Below, piece by piece: positions 14,893 through 24,381 of a stretch of 40,748 nt of DNA. Numbering within the stretch: the first letter of the stretch is position 1; each line of letters begins with the position of its first letter. The stretch is taken from positions 1-40,748 of the forward strand of contig JBBDQP010000037.1 in NCBI GenBank assembly GCA_040905965.1. The letters are read 5' to 3'. Below the pieces are notes generated by a model, which did not search any database, was not told where the DNA came from, and saw only the letters and a list, made by a program, of their open reading frames with translations. This stretch comes from DATHWB01 sp040905965 (lineage in GTDB: Bacteria > Actinomycetota > Acidimicrobiia > Spongiisociales > ZC4RG35). Position numbers and translations under genes: made by a program.

Positions 14893-17800
14893 TCAGGCCA
14901 CGGCGCTGGGGCCGAGGAGTTCTCTCAACTCGGCGTAGAGGGCGGAGCGGAGTTCCACTCGGAACTCGTCGGAGAGTTTGAGGACCTTGCGCCGGTCGCC
15001 GTTGGCCATTTCGAGGATGACCGGCGCCTGGCCCGGATGGTTGGCGAGGACCGACTTGAGGCGGGTGACGAGGTCGGCTGACAGCTTGGTGGCAGGGACG
15101 GAAAGTCGCAGCGTCGAGACATCGCGCACTTCGAGCACGTGCAACTCGCGGGCGATCACCTTGACGTCGTCCCCGCGGTGGTCCAGGCGGCCCCGCACGA
15201 TCAGGATCGAATCGTCCTGGATGAGCGGACCGTACTCGTTGACAGTCTTGGGGAACGCCACGACTTCGACCGACCCTTCCAAGTCCTCCAACTGGAAGAA
15301 GACCATCGGATCGCCCTTCTTCGTCCACCGGCGGGTGATCCCACCGACCAGGCCGCCGATCGTGACGTTCGCCCCGTCCGTACTGTCGAGCAGTCCCGGA
15401 ATGCGAACCGCGCCCGCCGCCTTCAGCGACCCGGACACGCCGAGCAGCGGGTGGTCGGAGACATACAACCCGAGCATCTCCCTTTCGAAGCTGAGCTTGA
15501 TTCGCTGGCCCCATTCGTCGTCTTCGACTTCGTAGCTGACGCCGTCGCCGCCGACCTCCTCACCACCAAACAGCGAGTACTGGCCCATCTCCTCGTTCCG
15601 ACGCCTGGCGGTGATCGCGTCGACGATCTCTTCGAACCGGAACATGAGGCTCTTGCGGGCATATCCGAGACTGTCGAACCCGCCCGCCTTGATGAGCGAC
15701 TCGATCGTTCTCTTGTTGAGGGCATCGAGGTCCACCCGCTCGCAGAAGTCGGCGAAGTCCTTGTACGGCCCATCCGCCCGTCCAGCGACGATCCGCTCGA
15801 CGACGCCTTCGCCGACGTTTCGCACCGCACTCATCCCGAAACGAACCTTGCCGTTGACGACGATGAAATCGACGTCGGATTCGTTGACATCGGGAACCAA
15901 CACTTCGACTCCCATCCGGCGGCACTCGTTGAGGTAGATGGCGGTACGGTCCTTGTCTTTCTTCGTGGACGTGAGCAACGCAGCCATGTACTCGGCGGGA
16001 TAGTGGGCTTTGAGATACGCAGTCTGAAAGGCCACGTAGGCGTAACAGGCGGAATGGGACAGGTTGAAGCCGTATCCGGCGAAGGGCTCGACGGCGTCCC
16101 ACAACTCTCGACCGAGTTGCTCGGGATGGTCCTGGGAGACACACCCGGCGACGAACTTCTCCTTCTCGGCGGCCATCACCGACTTGATCTTCTTGCCCAT
16201 CGCCTTGCGCAGGTTGTCGGCTTCGGACATCGAATAGCCCGCCATCTCCCGGCCGACCTGCATCACCTGCTCCTGGTAGGTGATGATCCCGTAGGTGGAT
16301 TCGAGGAACGGCCGGAGTGCGGTGTGGGGGTAGGTGACCTCTTTGCGCCCGTTCTTCCGGTCGGCGTACTCGTAGTGCATGTTCAGACCCATCGGGCCCG
16401 GCCGGTACAGGGCGTTGACGGCGATGATGTGTTCGAACGTGTCGGGTTCGAGTGCGCGGATCAGCGATCGCATCGCAGATCCTTCCAACTGGAACACGCC
16501 GATCGTCTCTGCGGTGCGGATCAGCTCGAAGGTCTTTTCGTCATCCAGCGGCACGTTGTCGATGTCGACCAGCACACCGTGGCTCAGCTCGACCAGTTCC
16601 AGGGTGCGCTCGATGGTGGAGAGGTTGCGTAGGCCGAGGAAGTCCATCTTCAGCAGACCCATCGACTCGATCCCGTGCATCTCGTACTGGGTGACGATTT
16701 CGGAGTCTTCTCCCTTCTGCTGAATCGGGATGACGTCGGTCAGTGGCTTCGGCGTGATCACCACCGCCGCAGCGTGAATGGAATCCTGGCGGCGGAGACC
16801 TTCGAGTCCGATGGCAGCGTCGAGGATGCGCTTCACTTCGGGTTCGGCGGCGTAGGCCTCTCGCAGCCCGGCGGCATTGTTGTACTGGTCGCGCAGCGCC
16901 GAGTCGGCGTCGTCATCCGGCGGGGAGAGACACTGGGCGAGGGAGGCGTCACGGCCGAGTATCGCCGCCGGCATCAGCTTGGCGACCCGGTCCCCCAACG
17001 AGTACGGATACCCGAACACCCTGGCGGAATCCCGAATTGCCTGCTTTCCCTTGATCGTGGAGAACGTGATGATCTGAGCGACGTGATCCGAGCCGTACTT
17101 CTCGGCGGCGTAGCGGATCATCTCGCCCCGGAACCGTTCGTCGAAGTCCATGTCGATGTCCGGCATCTCCTTGCGACCCGGATTCAGGAACCGTTCGAAG
17201 ATCATCCCGTAGCGGAGTGGGTCCAGATCGGTGATGCGGAGGCAGTACGCCACGATCGACCCGGCCGCAGAACCGCGGCCCGGACCGGTACGGATCTTGT
17301 GCTCCCGAGCATGACGGATCAGGTCCCACACGATCAGGAAGTAGGCGGGAAAGCCCATTTCCTCGATCACTTTCAACTCGTGTCTGATCCGCTCGTCGAT
17401 CTCCGGGCTGATCGAATCCCCGTAACGCTCTCTTGCTCCCTGGCGGACGAGGGTCTCGAGGTAGGTGACCTCTGTTTCGCCTGCGGGGACCGGGAACGCC
17501 GGAAGGTGGATCTGGTCGAAGTCGAGCCTCACATCGGCGCGCTCGGCGATGAGGAGGGTGTTGTCACAGGCGTCCGGGAAGCGTTCGTCCGGGAAGATGC
17601 GGCGCATCTCGGCAGCCGACTTCAAGAAGAACTGATCACCGTCGAACTTGAAGCGGTTCGGCTCGTCGATGTTGGCCCCGGTCTGGATGCACAACAGCAC
17701 GTCGTGCGCCTCGTACTCCTCCTTGTAGGTGTAGTGCAGGTCGTTTGTGGCGAGCAGCGGAGCACCAATTCGGCGGGCGATCTCGACCAGGTCGTCGAGG

Positions 17801-18399
17801 ATCCGCTGCTGGGACTCGATGCCGTGATCCTGAATTTCGATGAAGAAATTCCCCTTGCCGAAGATGTCCTGGTACGTGGCGGCCGCCGCCAGGGCAGCAT
17901 CGAAGTCGCGCACCGCCCCCTGGTTGCCCTCCTCCTTCCACCCGTCAGGAGCGAGCAGTTGCGGGATCTCACCGCCGAGACATCCGGACGTGGCGATGAT
18001 GCCGGACGCGTGCTCGGCGAGGAGCGCCTTGTCCATCCGCGGCTTGTAGTAGTACCCCTCGAGAAAGGCCTTCGACGAAAGCTGCATGAGGTTGCGGTAG
18101 CCGGCGTCGTTCTCGGCGAACAGCAGCATGTGGTGGCGCACGTTCTGGCTGCGGGGCGGCCGGTCGAAGCGACTGCCAGGGGTGGTATATGCCTCGATGC
18201 CGATGATCGGCTTGATCCCGGATTCGTGGGCGGCCCGGTAGAAGTCGACCACTCCGTACAGCACGCCATGGTCGCTGATGCCAACGGCCGGCTGGCCGTC
18301 TGCCACCGCCGCCCGCATCACATCGTCGATCTTCGCCGCGCCATCGAGCATGGAAAACTCGGTGTGGGTGTGAAGATGGACGAAAGACTTGTCGTTCAC
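14893..18399 (-). CDS. dnaE: DNA polymerase III alpha subunit (DnaE1 type)
   Basis: A 1168-residue replicative polymerase. The PHP domain is intact: H8, H10, H44, E69, H90, C140, D220 and H222 match the metal ligands of the proofreading PHP site described for mycobacterial DnaE1. GPGRGSAAGS and PDIDMDFDE follow, with D414 and D416 as the expected catalytic aspartates. A C-terminal OB fold runs from about 990 to 1070. GTG 18399 is chosen because GGAGGG lies just upstream and homology starts at NDKSFVHLH; TTG 18417 in the same frame is less likely. It converges on the ATPase pair. Confidence 0.96.
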   Translation of the reverse strand: MNDKSFVHLHTHTEFSMLDGAAKIDDVMRAAVADGQPAVGISDHGVLYGVVDFYRAAHESGIKPIIGIEAYTTPGSRFDRPPRSQNVRHHMLLFAENDAGYRNLMQLSSKAFLEGYYYKPRMDKALLAEHASGIIATSGCLGGEIPQLLAPDGWKEEGNQGAVRDFDAALAAAATYQDIFGKGNFFIEIQDHGIESQQRILDDLVEIARRIGAPLLATNDLHYTYKEEYEAHDVLLCIQTGANIDEPNRFKFDGDQFFLKSAAEMRRIFPDERFPDACDNTLLIAERADVRLDFDQIHLPAFPVPAGETEVTYLETLVRQGARERYGDSISPEIDERIRHELKVIEEMGFPAYFLIVWDLIRHAREHKIRTGPGRGSAAGSIVAYCLRITDLDPLRYGMIFERFLNPGRKEMPDIDMDFDERFRGEMIRYAAEKYGSDHVAQIITFSTIKGKQAIRDSARVFGYPYSLGDRVAKLMPAAILGRDASLAQCLSPPDDDADSALRDQYNNAAGLREAYAAEPEVKRILDAAIGLEGLRRQDSIHAAAVVITPKPLTDVIPIQQKGEDSEIVTQYEMHGIESMGLLKMDFLGLRNLSTIERTLELVELSHGVLVDIDNVPLDDEKTFELIRTAETIGVFQLEGSAMRSLIRALEPDTFEHIIAVNALYRPGPMGLNMHYEYADRKNGRKEVTYPHTALRPFLESTYGIITYQEQVMQVGREMAGYSMSEADNLRKAMGKKIKSVMAAEKEKFVAGCVSQDHPEQLGRELWDAVEPFAGYGFNLSHSACYAYVAFQTAYLKAHYPAEYMAALLTSTKKDKDRTAIYLNECRRMGVEVLVPDVNESDVDFIVVNGKVRFGMSAVRNVGEGVVERIVAGRADGPYKDFADFCERVDLDALNKRTIESLIKAGGFDSLGYARKSLMFRFEEIVDAITARRRNEEMGQYSLFGGEEVGGDGVSYEVEDDEWGQRIKLSFEREMLGLYVSDHPLLGVSGSLKAAGAVRIPGLLDSTDGANVTIGGLVGGITRRWTKKGDPMVFFQLEDLEGSVEVVAFPKTVNEYGPLIQDDSILIVRGRLDHRGDDVKVIARELHVLEVRDVSTLRLSVPATKLSADLVTRLKSVLANHPGQAPVILEMANGDRRKVLKLSDEFRVELRSALYAELRELLGPSAVA

Positions 18400-18477
18400 C
18401 GACCCTCCGAATGACAACGGTGTGATTCACCCCAACTTAGTGCCCTCATCTGGCACGGGCCACGACGCGAAAACCGA

Positions 18478-19311
18478 CTACAGCAGGACGCTGATGACGG
18501 AGGCGGCAGCGACGAGACCAGCCGAGGCGAGACGCAGCGTCGTGGCAGTCGGACCTCGGAGCTGGGACCACGCCCACCCGATGGCGAAGCCGGCGATCAG
18601 ACCTCCCAGATGCCCCTGCCACGAGACGTTGCGGATGAAGAACGGGATGGCGGCGTTGATGAGGAGCAGGAAGCCGAGTTGGTTGAGGATCGCCCGGCCT
18701 GCCCTGGTGTTGCGACGCCGCACCGCGGACGCCATCCAGATCCCGAAGAGTCCGAAAATGGCACCGGAGGCACCGACGCTCACATCGGAGATGTCCCCCA
18801 GGTGGAACGCGAAGGCGCTCCCGGCCGCGGCGGTGGACAGATACAGGGCGAGGAACGGAACCGGTCCCACCTCCCGCTCGATCTGCGGCCCCAACACGTA
18901 GAGAGCCCACATGTTGAAGAGGATGTGGGTGATCCCTCCCGCATGGACCAAGACCACGGTGAACATGCGCCACCATTCGCCTTCGGCGACCAGAACGTTG
19001 ACGAGGGCCAGACTCTCGGCGAGCGGCGCCCAGGCATCGATCGAAAGGAACCGCAATGCCGCCAGCGCCACCGTCACCCCGATGATCGCCGAGGTGATCG
19101 GGGCGCGGCCGCCAAGCGCGCCGGAACGCACATCCCGGCCGCGTACGACCTTGGTCGTTCCTTCGGCCTTCACGCACTCCGGACACCGCTGCCCGACACT
19201 CGCATCGATCGAGCACGACCCGCAGATCGGCCGTCCGCAGTGCGTGCATGACAGACCGGTGGGCCGATCCGGGTGGCGGTAACAGGCCTGGAACTGGTCG
19301 GGCGTGGTCAT
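18478..19311 (-). CDS. Rhomboid-family intramembrane serine protease with N-terminal zinc finger
   Basis: A 277-residue protein. The N-terminus (about 10-46) has CYRHPDR, CTHCGRPICGSC and CPEC, a B-box-like zinc-binding arrangement common in actinobacterial rhomboids. Six hydrophobic segments follow. The catalytic serine S182 is in GASGAIFG and the histidine H234 is in GHLGG, so the protease should be active, cutting substrates within the membrane. The next gene on the same strand is dnaE, 78 bases downstream. Substrates are unknown. Confidence 0.92.
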   Translation of the reverse strand: MTTPDQFQACYRHPDRPTGLSCTHCGRPICGSCSIDASVGQRCPECVKAEGTTKVVRGRDVRSGALGGRAPITSAIIGVTVALAALRFLSIDAWAPLAESLALVNVLVAEGEWWRMFTVVLVHAGGITHILFNMWALYVLGPQIEREVGPVPFLALYLSTAAAGSAFAFHLGDISDVSVGASGAIFGLFGIWMASAVRRRNTRAGRAILNQLGFLLLINAAIPFFIRNVSWQGHLGGLIAGFAIGWAWSQLRGPTATTLRLASAGLVAAASVISVLL

Positions 19312-19337
19312 CGGGAAACCGTATCGAAACTCATCGA

Positions 19338-20255
19338 CTACCCCGACTGTTCGTCGAGCCGGGTGAGCACTCCCTCGAGATCCGGGGGAAGCGGCGATTG
19401 GATGGTCATCTCTTCGCCTGTCACGGGATGGACGAAACGGAGTTGGGCGGCATGGAGGAACAGCCGGCCGATCGAGACGGGATCCCGCCGCCCGTACAGG
19501 CGATCACCCACGACGGAATGGCCGATACCGGCGAGATGCACCCGGATCTGGTGGGTGCGGCCGGTTTCGAGCTGGACTGCGAGCAGCGCCACACCGGGGC
19601 GGGGCCACTGCCGCGTCATCTGATAATGGGTGACCGCGAGCCGGCCGGCGGGCACCAGGGCGCGTCTCCGAGGGCGGTGCGGATCACGGCCGATCGGGGC
19701 GTCGATCGTTCCGCGCGGAAGATCGAACGTCCCCTGGACGAGAGCGACGTAGTCGCGGGCGACTTCGCGTCGGGCGAGATCGGCGACCAGGGCGGCGTGG
19801 GCAGCGGGGGTTCGGCCGACCAGTAGAGCCCCAGAGGTCTCACGATCCAGACGATGGACGAGGCCCCATCGCCCCGCCTGGCCGACACCGACGAGATCAG
19901 GGAACCGCTCCATCAGACCGCCGGCCAGGGTCCCTGTCGCCCGGCCCGCGCCTGGATGCACGGTGAGACCCGACGGCTTGTCGATCACCACGAGGTGCTC
20001 GTCTTCGTAGAGCACGCCGAAGTCGACCGCCTCCGCCTGCAAGACCGCAGGCAGCGCTCCCGGGTCGAAGACAATGGTCGAACCGGCGGCCACCCTTGCC
20101 TTCGCGACGGCCGGACTGCCATCGATTTCGACATGGCCTGCATCGCACTGAGCCCGCGCCTCGGAACGAGGCATCTCGCCGAGCACGGCGACGACCTTGT
20201 CGACCCGCTCGCCGTCGAGCGTGTCGGGAATCACGAAGGTCAGCGGCTGCGCCAT
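19338..20255 (-). CDS. RluD-type pseudouridine synthase
   Basis: A 305-residue RNA pseudouridine synthase of the RluA/RluD family. An S4-type RNA-binding domain occupies about 12-70, followed by the catalytic domain with HRLDRETSG (134-142) and the nucleophile D137, then GRTHQIRVH. ATG 20255 lies inside the lspA gene end (16-base overlap), so translation is probably coupled to lspA. The position next to lspA matches Bacillus ylyB. The exact target (23S rRNA or another RNA) cannot be told. Confidence 0.92.
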   Translation of the reverse strand: MAQPLTFVIPDTLDGERVDKVVAVLGEMPRSEARAQCDAGHVEIDGSPAVAKARVAAGSTIVFDPGALPAVLQAEAVDFGVLYEDEHLVVIDKPSGLTVHPGAGRATGTLAGGLMERFPDLVGVGQAGRWGLVHRLDRETSGALLVGRTPAAHAALVADLARREVARDYVALVQGTFDLPRGTIDAPIGRDPHRPRRRALVPAGRLAVTHYQMTRQWPRPGVALLAVQLETGRTHQIRVHLAGIGHSVVGDRLYGRRDPVSIGRLFLHAAQLRFVHPVTGEEMTIQSPLPPDLEGVLTRLDEQSG

Positions 20256-20722
20256 GCCGTCACCAGGATCACTGCCACACCGAAGGTGATCGCAGTGTCC
20301 GCCAAGTTGAACACGGGAAAGTTCGGGAATCTGATCCAGTCGATGACCGGACCGTCGAATGCGTTCTCCCCGCGGGTGAGGCGGTCGTAGAGGTTCCCCG
20401 CCGCGCCTCCCGCGATCAGCGACAGACCGACGACCTCGGCGAGTGGACGGGGACTCCAAATGGAGCCTGCAATCACTGCGAGTGCGACCACGGCAGCGAG
20501 AGAGAGCAGGGTGCCGGCGTTCTGAAAGATCGAAAACGCGGCCCCCGTGTTCTCGGTGAACGTGAACGACAGCACGACCGGGATGATCTCGACGGTGCGA
20601 CCGCCGAACGTCTGCTCCGCCCACGCTTTCGTCAACTGGTCGACGAGGAGGATCGAGCCGGAGATCGCCGCGAGGGTGAGAAGCCTGTGGCGCCTCAGGT
20701 CTTGGACGCGCACGTCACGCAC
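20240..20722 (-). CDS. lspA: Lipoprotein signal peptidase (signal peptidase II)
   Basis: A 160-residue membrane aspartic protease that cuts signal peptides from prolipoproteins. Four hydrophobic helices are seen. The catalytic aspartates are D113 in AGNLYDRL and D142 in FNLADTAI, and VDQLTKAW and FTENTGAAFS are the other family motifs. It starts with GTG 20722, inside the 3' end of the TraR/DksA gene (28-base overlap), and overlaps the rluD-type gene downstream. Confidence 0.95.
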   Translation of the reverse strand: MRDVRVQDLRRHRLLTLAAISGSILLVDQLTKAWAEQTFGGRTVEIIPVVLSFTFTENTGAAFSIFQNAGTLLSLAAVVALAVIAGSIWSPRPLAEVVGLSLIAGGAAGNLYDRLTRGENAFDGPVIDWIRFPNFPVFNLADTAITFGVAVILVTAWRSR

Positions 20723-21081
20723 ACGGTGGCGTAGGGCAGCACTTCGAGCCGGGCAATCGGAATGGCCTCGCCGCAGATCTCACAGACGCCGTAGCCGCCC
20801 GCGTCGATACGACGAAGGGCGTGCTCGACTTTGTGGAGGATGTCGGCCGCGTTCCGCTCGATCGACAGTTCCTTGGCGTACTCGAGGCGCATCGAACCGG
20901 CGTCCGCATTCTCCGGGTCCGAGCTGCGGTCAGCCGCCGTCTCGGAATTCCGGGCATCCTCCATCTCTTTCTCGTGCTCCGCGATGACGCCCGCGAGCCG
21001 TTCTCGCTCCTCTTCGAGCGTTGCTTTGAACCGCTTGACAGTCGATTTTGCGAGTGAACGGGCCATGGCGGAGCGCAACAT
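20695..21081 (-). CDS. TraR/DksA-family zinc-finger protein
   Basis: A protein of about 128 residues: a coiled-coil rich in Arg and Glu (RFKATLEEERERLAGVIAEH), then a C4 zinc finger with two CxxC pairs (CEIC, CVTC) spaced by 17 residues at the C-terminus. DksA-type proteins bind RNA polymerase through its secondary channel; small TraR-like members of Gram-positive bacteria are less well studied. The tip of the coil lacks the DxxDxA motif of E. coli DksA. ATG 21081 follows GGTGGGGC; ATG 21066 is an alternative start. The gene corresponds in position to Bacillus ylyA. Confidence 0.85.
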   Translation of the reverse strand: MLRSAMARSLAKSTVKRFKATLEEERERLAGVIAEHEKEMEDARNSETAADRSSDPENADAGSMRLEYAKELSIERNAADILHKVEHALRRIDAGGYGVCEICGEAIPIARLEVLPYATVCVTCASKT

Positions 21082-21106
21082 TAGCCCCACCCCCCACCAA
21101 TCCCGC

Positions 21107-21154
21107 TTTTTAGCGAACCAGCGCTTCACCGATGAAGCGTTTGGAGGGGTAAAA
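21107..21154 (+). repeat. 48-bp dispersed repeat, copy 4
   Basis: This copy carries the most perfect hairpin: CGCTTCA, the loop CCGA, then TGAAGCG. It begins TTTTTAGCGAACCAGCGC and ends GGAGGGGTAAAA. It differs from copy 1 at two positions. It lies in the divergent gap between the TraR/DksA gene and ileS, 40 bases before the ileS start. Confidence 0.9.
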
Positions 21155-21193
21155 GGCTGGCGTGGGTGCGGTAGGGCGTATCCTCCGACTCCC

Positions 21194-24100
21194 ATGTCGA
21201 AGAAATCCGATTTCGCCCGCGTCGAACCCCGCGCCGACTTTCCGGCGATGGAGCGCGAGATCCTCGAACTGTGGGACCGGATCGACGCCTTCAAGACCCA
21301 GGTGGAGATGCGGCCCGCCGAGAAGGACTACGTCTTCTACGACGGTCCCCCGTTCGCAAACGGCAGCCCCCACTACGGCCACATCCTCGCCGGAGTGATC
21401 AAGGACGTCGTTCCCCGCTTCTGGGCGATGAAAGGCCACCGGGTCGAGCGCCGCTTCGGGTGGGACACCCACGGACTCCCCGTGGAGATGGAAGTCGAAA
21501 AGCAACTCGGCATCTCCGGTCCCAAGCAGATCGCCGAATTCGGCATCGGGGCGTTCAACGAGGCGTGTCGAGCCCTCGTTGAGGACACCGCGGACGAATG
21601 GGCCCACCTCGTCAGACGCATGGGCAGATGGGTCGACATGGACGACGACTACAAGACGATGGACACCGACTTCATGGAGTCCGTGTGGTGGGTGTTCAAA
21701 CAGCTCTGGGACAAGGGCCTGATTTACGAGGACTACAAGGTCCTCCCCTATTCCTGGGGAGCCACCACCCCGCTCTCCAACTTCGAGGCCAACCTCGACT
21801 ACCGCGACACGGACGACCCGTCGATCACCGTTCGCCTCGAAGTCCTGGAAGGCTCAGGGCCGGTTGAACCAGGCGACCAGCTCCTCATCTGGACGACCAC
21901 CCCCTGGACCCTGCCTGCCAACCTGGCGATCGCAGTCGGCGCCGAGCTCGACTACGTCAGAGTGGACGACGAAGACGGCCGATTCTGGCTCGCCGCCGAC
22001 CGCGTCCCTGTCTACTGGAAGGATGGGGACACACCCGCCGCCCGGGCGAAAGGCTCCGAGCTTCTTGGCGTCACCTACCGACCTCCCTTCGACTTCTTCG
22101 AAGAGGAGAGGGAGAGAGGGGCCTTCAGGGTCATCGCATCCGATTCGGTGACCACCGAAGACGGCACCGGGCTCGTCCACATGGCCCCCGCCTACGGCGA
22201 AGTAGACCTCCTCGCGATCCAGGGAGCCGGACTGGACATCCTCGTCGATCCGGTCGACGCCGAGGGCAAGTTCACCGACGAGGTCCCGCCGGTCGCCGGG
22301 ATCAACATCAAGGAAGCCGACCAGACGCTGATCGGACTTCTCAAGGACCAGAACATCCTCGTCCGCAACGAGCGGATCCGACACTCCTATCCGTTCTGTT
22401 ACCGCACTGGCACGCCGCTCATCTACAAGATCATCCCCACCTGGTTCGTCAAAGTCAGCGATCACACCGACCGCCTGGTCGAGACCAACCAGGAGATCCA
22501 CTGGGTCCCCGAATACGTCGGCGCCCGCCGATTCGGGAACTGGTTGGAAGGCGCCAGGGACTGGGCCGTCAGCCGCAACCGCTACTGGGGGTCGTGCATC
22601 CCCGTGTGGCGGTGCGACGGCTGCGAACAGGCCGAATGCATCGGCTCGATCGACGAGCTGTACAAACGATCCGGTGTCCGCCTCACCGACCTGCACAGTC
22701 ACTACGTCGACCCGGTCACGTGGCCGTGCCCCGAATGCGGCGGGACCATGACCAGGATCCCGCAAGTGCTCGACTGCTGGTTCGAGTCCGGCTCGATGCC
22801 GTACGCCCAGCTCCACTACCCCTTCGAGAATCAGGACAAGTTCGCCAGGGCATTTCCGGCCGAGTTCATCGCCGAAGGGCTCGACCAGACCCGCGGCTGG
22901 TTCTACACCCTTCACGTGCTGTCGACGCTGCTGTACGACGCCCCGTCGTTCAAGAACTGCGTCGTCAACGGGATGATCCTGGCCGAAGACGGCAGGAAGA
23001 TGTCAAAGAGCCTCAAGAACTATCCGGACCCGGCTGCCATCTTCGAGACCTCGGGCGCCGACGCCCTCCGGGCGTTCCTGATCAACTCGCCCGTGCTGCG
23101 AGCCGAACCGCTCCGCTTCACAGAAGAAGGGGTGCGTCACGTCGTGCGCACCGTGCTGCTGCCACTGTGGAACACGTTCTCGTTCTTCACCACCTACGCC
23201 GAAGCCGACGGAATCACCCTCGCCGACCTCGCCAAGGCGCCCGCCGTGGCCGACCGGCCGGAGACCGACCGGTGGATCATCTCGGTGCTGCAGTCGCTCG
23301 TCGCCGACGTCAACGAGCAGATGGAGGGCTACTACCTCTACAACGTGATCCCGCCCACCCTCGGGTTCATCGACGACCTCACCAACTGGTACGTCCGCCG
23401 TTCGCGCCGGCGGTTCTGGGCGGCGCGTGTTGCGGGCGACGAATCGGACAAGCTGGCGGCGTTCGCCACGCTGTATCAGGTGCTGACCACCTTCTCGACA
23501 GTCCTCGCCCCGGTGCTCCCCTTCATCACCGAACGCCTGTATCAGAGCCTCGTCGCCGAGAAGGACCCGACGGCACCGGCCAGCATCCATCATCTGGATT
23601 TCCCCGTCGCCGACGAGTCTGTCATCGACTCAGACCTCGAGTCGGCCATGCGGATCGTGCGCGACGTCGTCGCACTGGGTCACGCCCTCCGCAGCAAGCA
23701 CGAGCTCAAAGTGCGCCAGCCGCTCCGTCTCGCCACCGTCCTCACCCACGATCCGGCAGTGAAAGTGGCGATCGCCTCGCATGGCGACCTGATCGCCGAC
23801 GAGTTAAACGTGCTCGCCGTGGACGTCGCCTCCGACGAATCCGGTCTTGTCGAACTCTCCTGCAAGGCGGACTTCCGCAACCTCGGACCGCAGCTCGGAC
23901 CCCGCATGAAGGAGGTCGCAAACGAGATTGCGGCACTCGGATCAGCCGACGTCGGCCGTCTTCTCGACGGGGAGACCCTGCAGGTGGCGGGCACACAGAT
24001 CACCGCAGAAGATGTCCTCGTACAGCGAATCGCCAGAGACGGCGTCGTTGTCGAAGCCGCCGGTGGCCTGGCGGTCGCACTGGACACCACGCTCGACGAC

Positions 24101-24352
24101 GATCTCGTCGTGCTCGGTACGGCCCGGGAGATCATCAGCCGTATCCAGGGTTTGCGGCGGGACACGGACTTGGCGGTGACCGACCGGATCGAAATCACGT
24201 GGGACAGCGACGATCCGGCGGTGAAAAAGGCATTCGATCGACATGGCGAGGTCATCGCCGGTGAGACGCTTGCAGCGGCCGTGACCCAGGGGTCAGGCGG
24301 GGACGGTCAGGACGACGACTTCGATCTGAAGGTCGCGATCAGCCGCGTGTGA
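21194..24352 (+). CDS. ileS: Isoleucyl-tRNA synthetase (long, type II-like)
   Basis: A 1052-residue class I synthetase that charges tRNA-Ile. HYGH (60-63) is the HIGH motif and KMSKS is at 602-606. The insert includes cysteine pairs (WRCDGC and CPECGG) for zinc, and the C-terminus carries a DUF5915 domain. The length and the GWDTHGLPVEMEVEKQLG segment suit the long, eukaryote-like IleS class often found in actinobacteria, some of which tolerate mupirocin; this is not shown by sequence here. No T-box leader is seen. The gene is in the opposite orientation to both neighbours, unlike the Bacillus arrangement. Confidence 0.96.
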   Translation: MSKKSDFARVEPRADFPAMEREILELWDRIDAFKTQVEMRPAEKDYVFYDGPPFANGSPHYGHILAGVIKDVVPRFWAMKGHRVERRFGWDTHGLPVEMEVEKQLGISGPKQIAEFGIGAFNEACRALVEDTADEWAHLVRRMGRWVDMDDDYKTMDTDFMESVWWVFKQLWDKGLIYEDYKVLPYSWGATTPLSNFEANLDYRDTDDPSITVRLEVLEGSGPVEPGDQLLIWTTTPWTLPANLAIAVGAELDYVRVDDEDGRFWLAADRVPVYWKDGDTPAARAKGSELLGVTYRPPFDFFEEERERGAFRVIASDSVTTEDGTGLVHMAPAYGEVDLLAIQGAGLDILVDPVDAEGKFTDEVPPVAGINIKEADQTLIGLLKDQNILVRNERIRHSYPFCYRTGTPLIYKIIPTWFVKVSDHTDRLVETNQEIHWVPEYVGARRFGNWLEGARDWAVSRNRYWGSCIPVWRCDGCEQAECIGSIDELYKRSGVRLTDLHSHYVDPVTWPCPECGGTMTRIPQVLDCWFESGSMPYAQLHYPFENQDKFARAFPAEFIAEGLDQTRGWFYTLHVLSTLLYDAPSFKNCVVNGMILAEDGRKMSKSLKNYPDPAAIFETSGADALRAFLINSPVLRAEPLRFTEEGVRHVVRTVLLPLWNTFSFFTTYAEADGITLADLAKAPAVADRPETDRWIISVLQSLVADVNEQMEGYYLYNVIPPTLGFIDDLTNWYVRRSRRRFWAARVAGDESDKLAAFATLYQVLTTFSTVLAPVLPFITERLYQSLVAEKDPTAPASIHHLDFPVADESVIDSDLESAMRIVRDVVALGHALRSKHELKVRQPLRLATVLTHDPAVKVAIASHGDLIADELNVLAVDVASDESGLVELSCKADFRNLGPQLGPRMKEVANEIAALGSADVGRLLDGETLQVAGTQITAEDVLVQRIARDGVVVEAAGGLAVALDTTLDDDLVVLGTAREIISRIQGLRRDTDLAVTDRIEITWDSDDPAVKKAFDRHGEVIAGETLAAAVTQGSGGDGQDDDFDLKVAISRV

Positions 24353-24381
24353 CGCCCTGACGGCGGGCGGCGCCGGGTGCT

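Noticed and set aside
16675..18414. 579-codon plus-strand open frame antisense to dnaE
   Set aside because: It lies entirely opposite the well-supported DnaE PHP and polymerase regions and has no recognisable domain.
21082..21193. T-box leader for ileS
   Set aside because: T-boxes control ileS in some actinobacteria, but no conserved T-box core or specifier stem could be found; the gap is mostly repeat copy 4.
22594..24264. 556-codon alternative frame within ileS
   Set aside because: Arg-rich shadow of the ileS reading frame without any family motif.
24353..24369. Terminator between ileS and divIVA
   Set aside because: Only a 5-bp GC stem (CGCCC/GGGCG) with no T-run on either strand; too weak to annotate.
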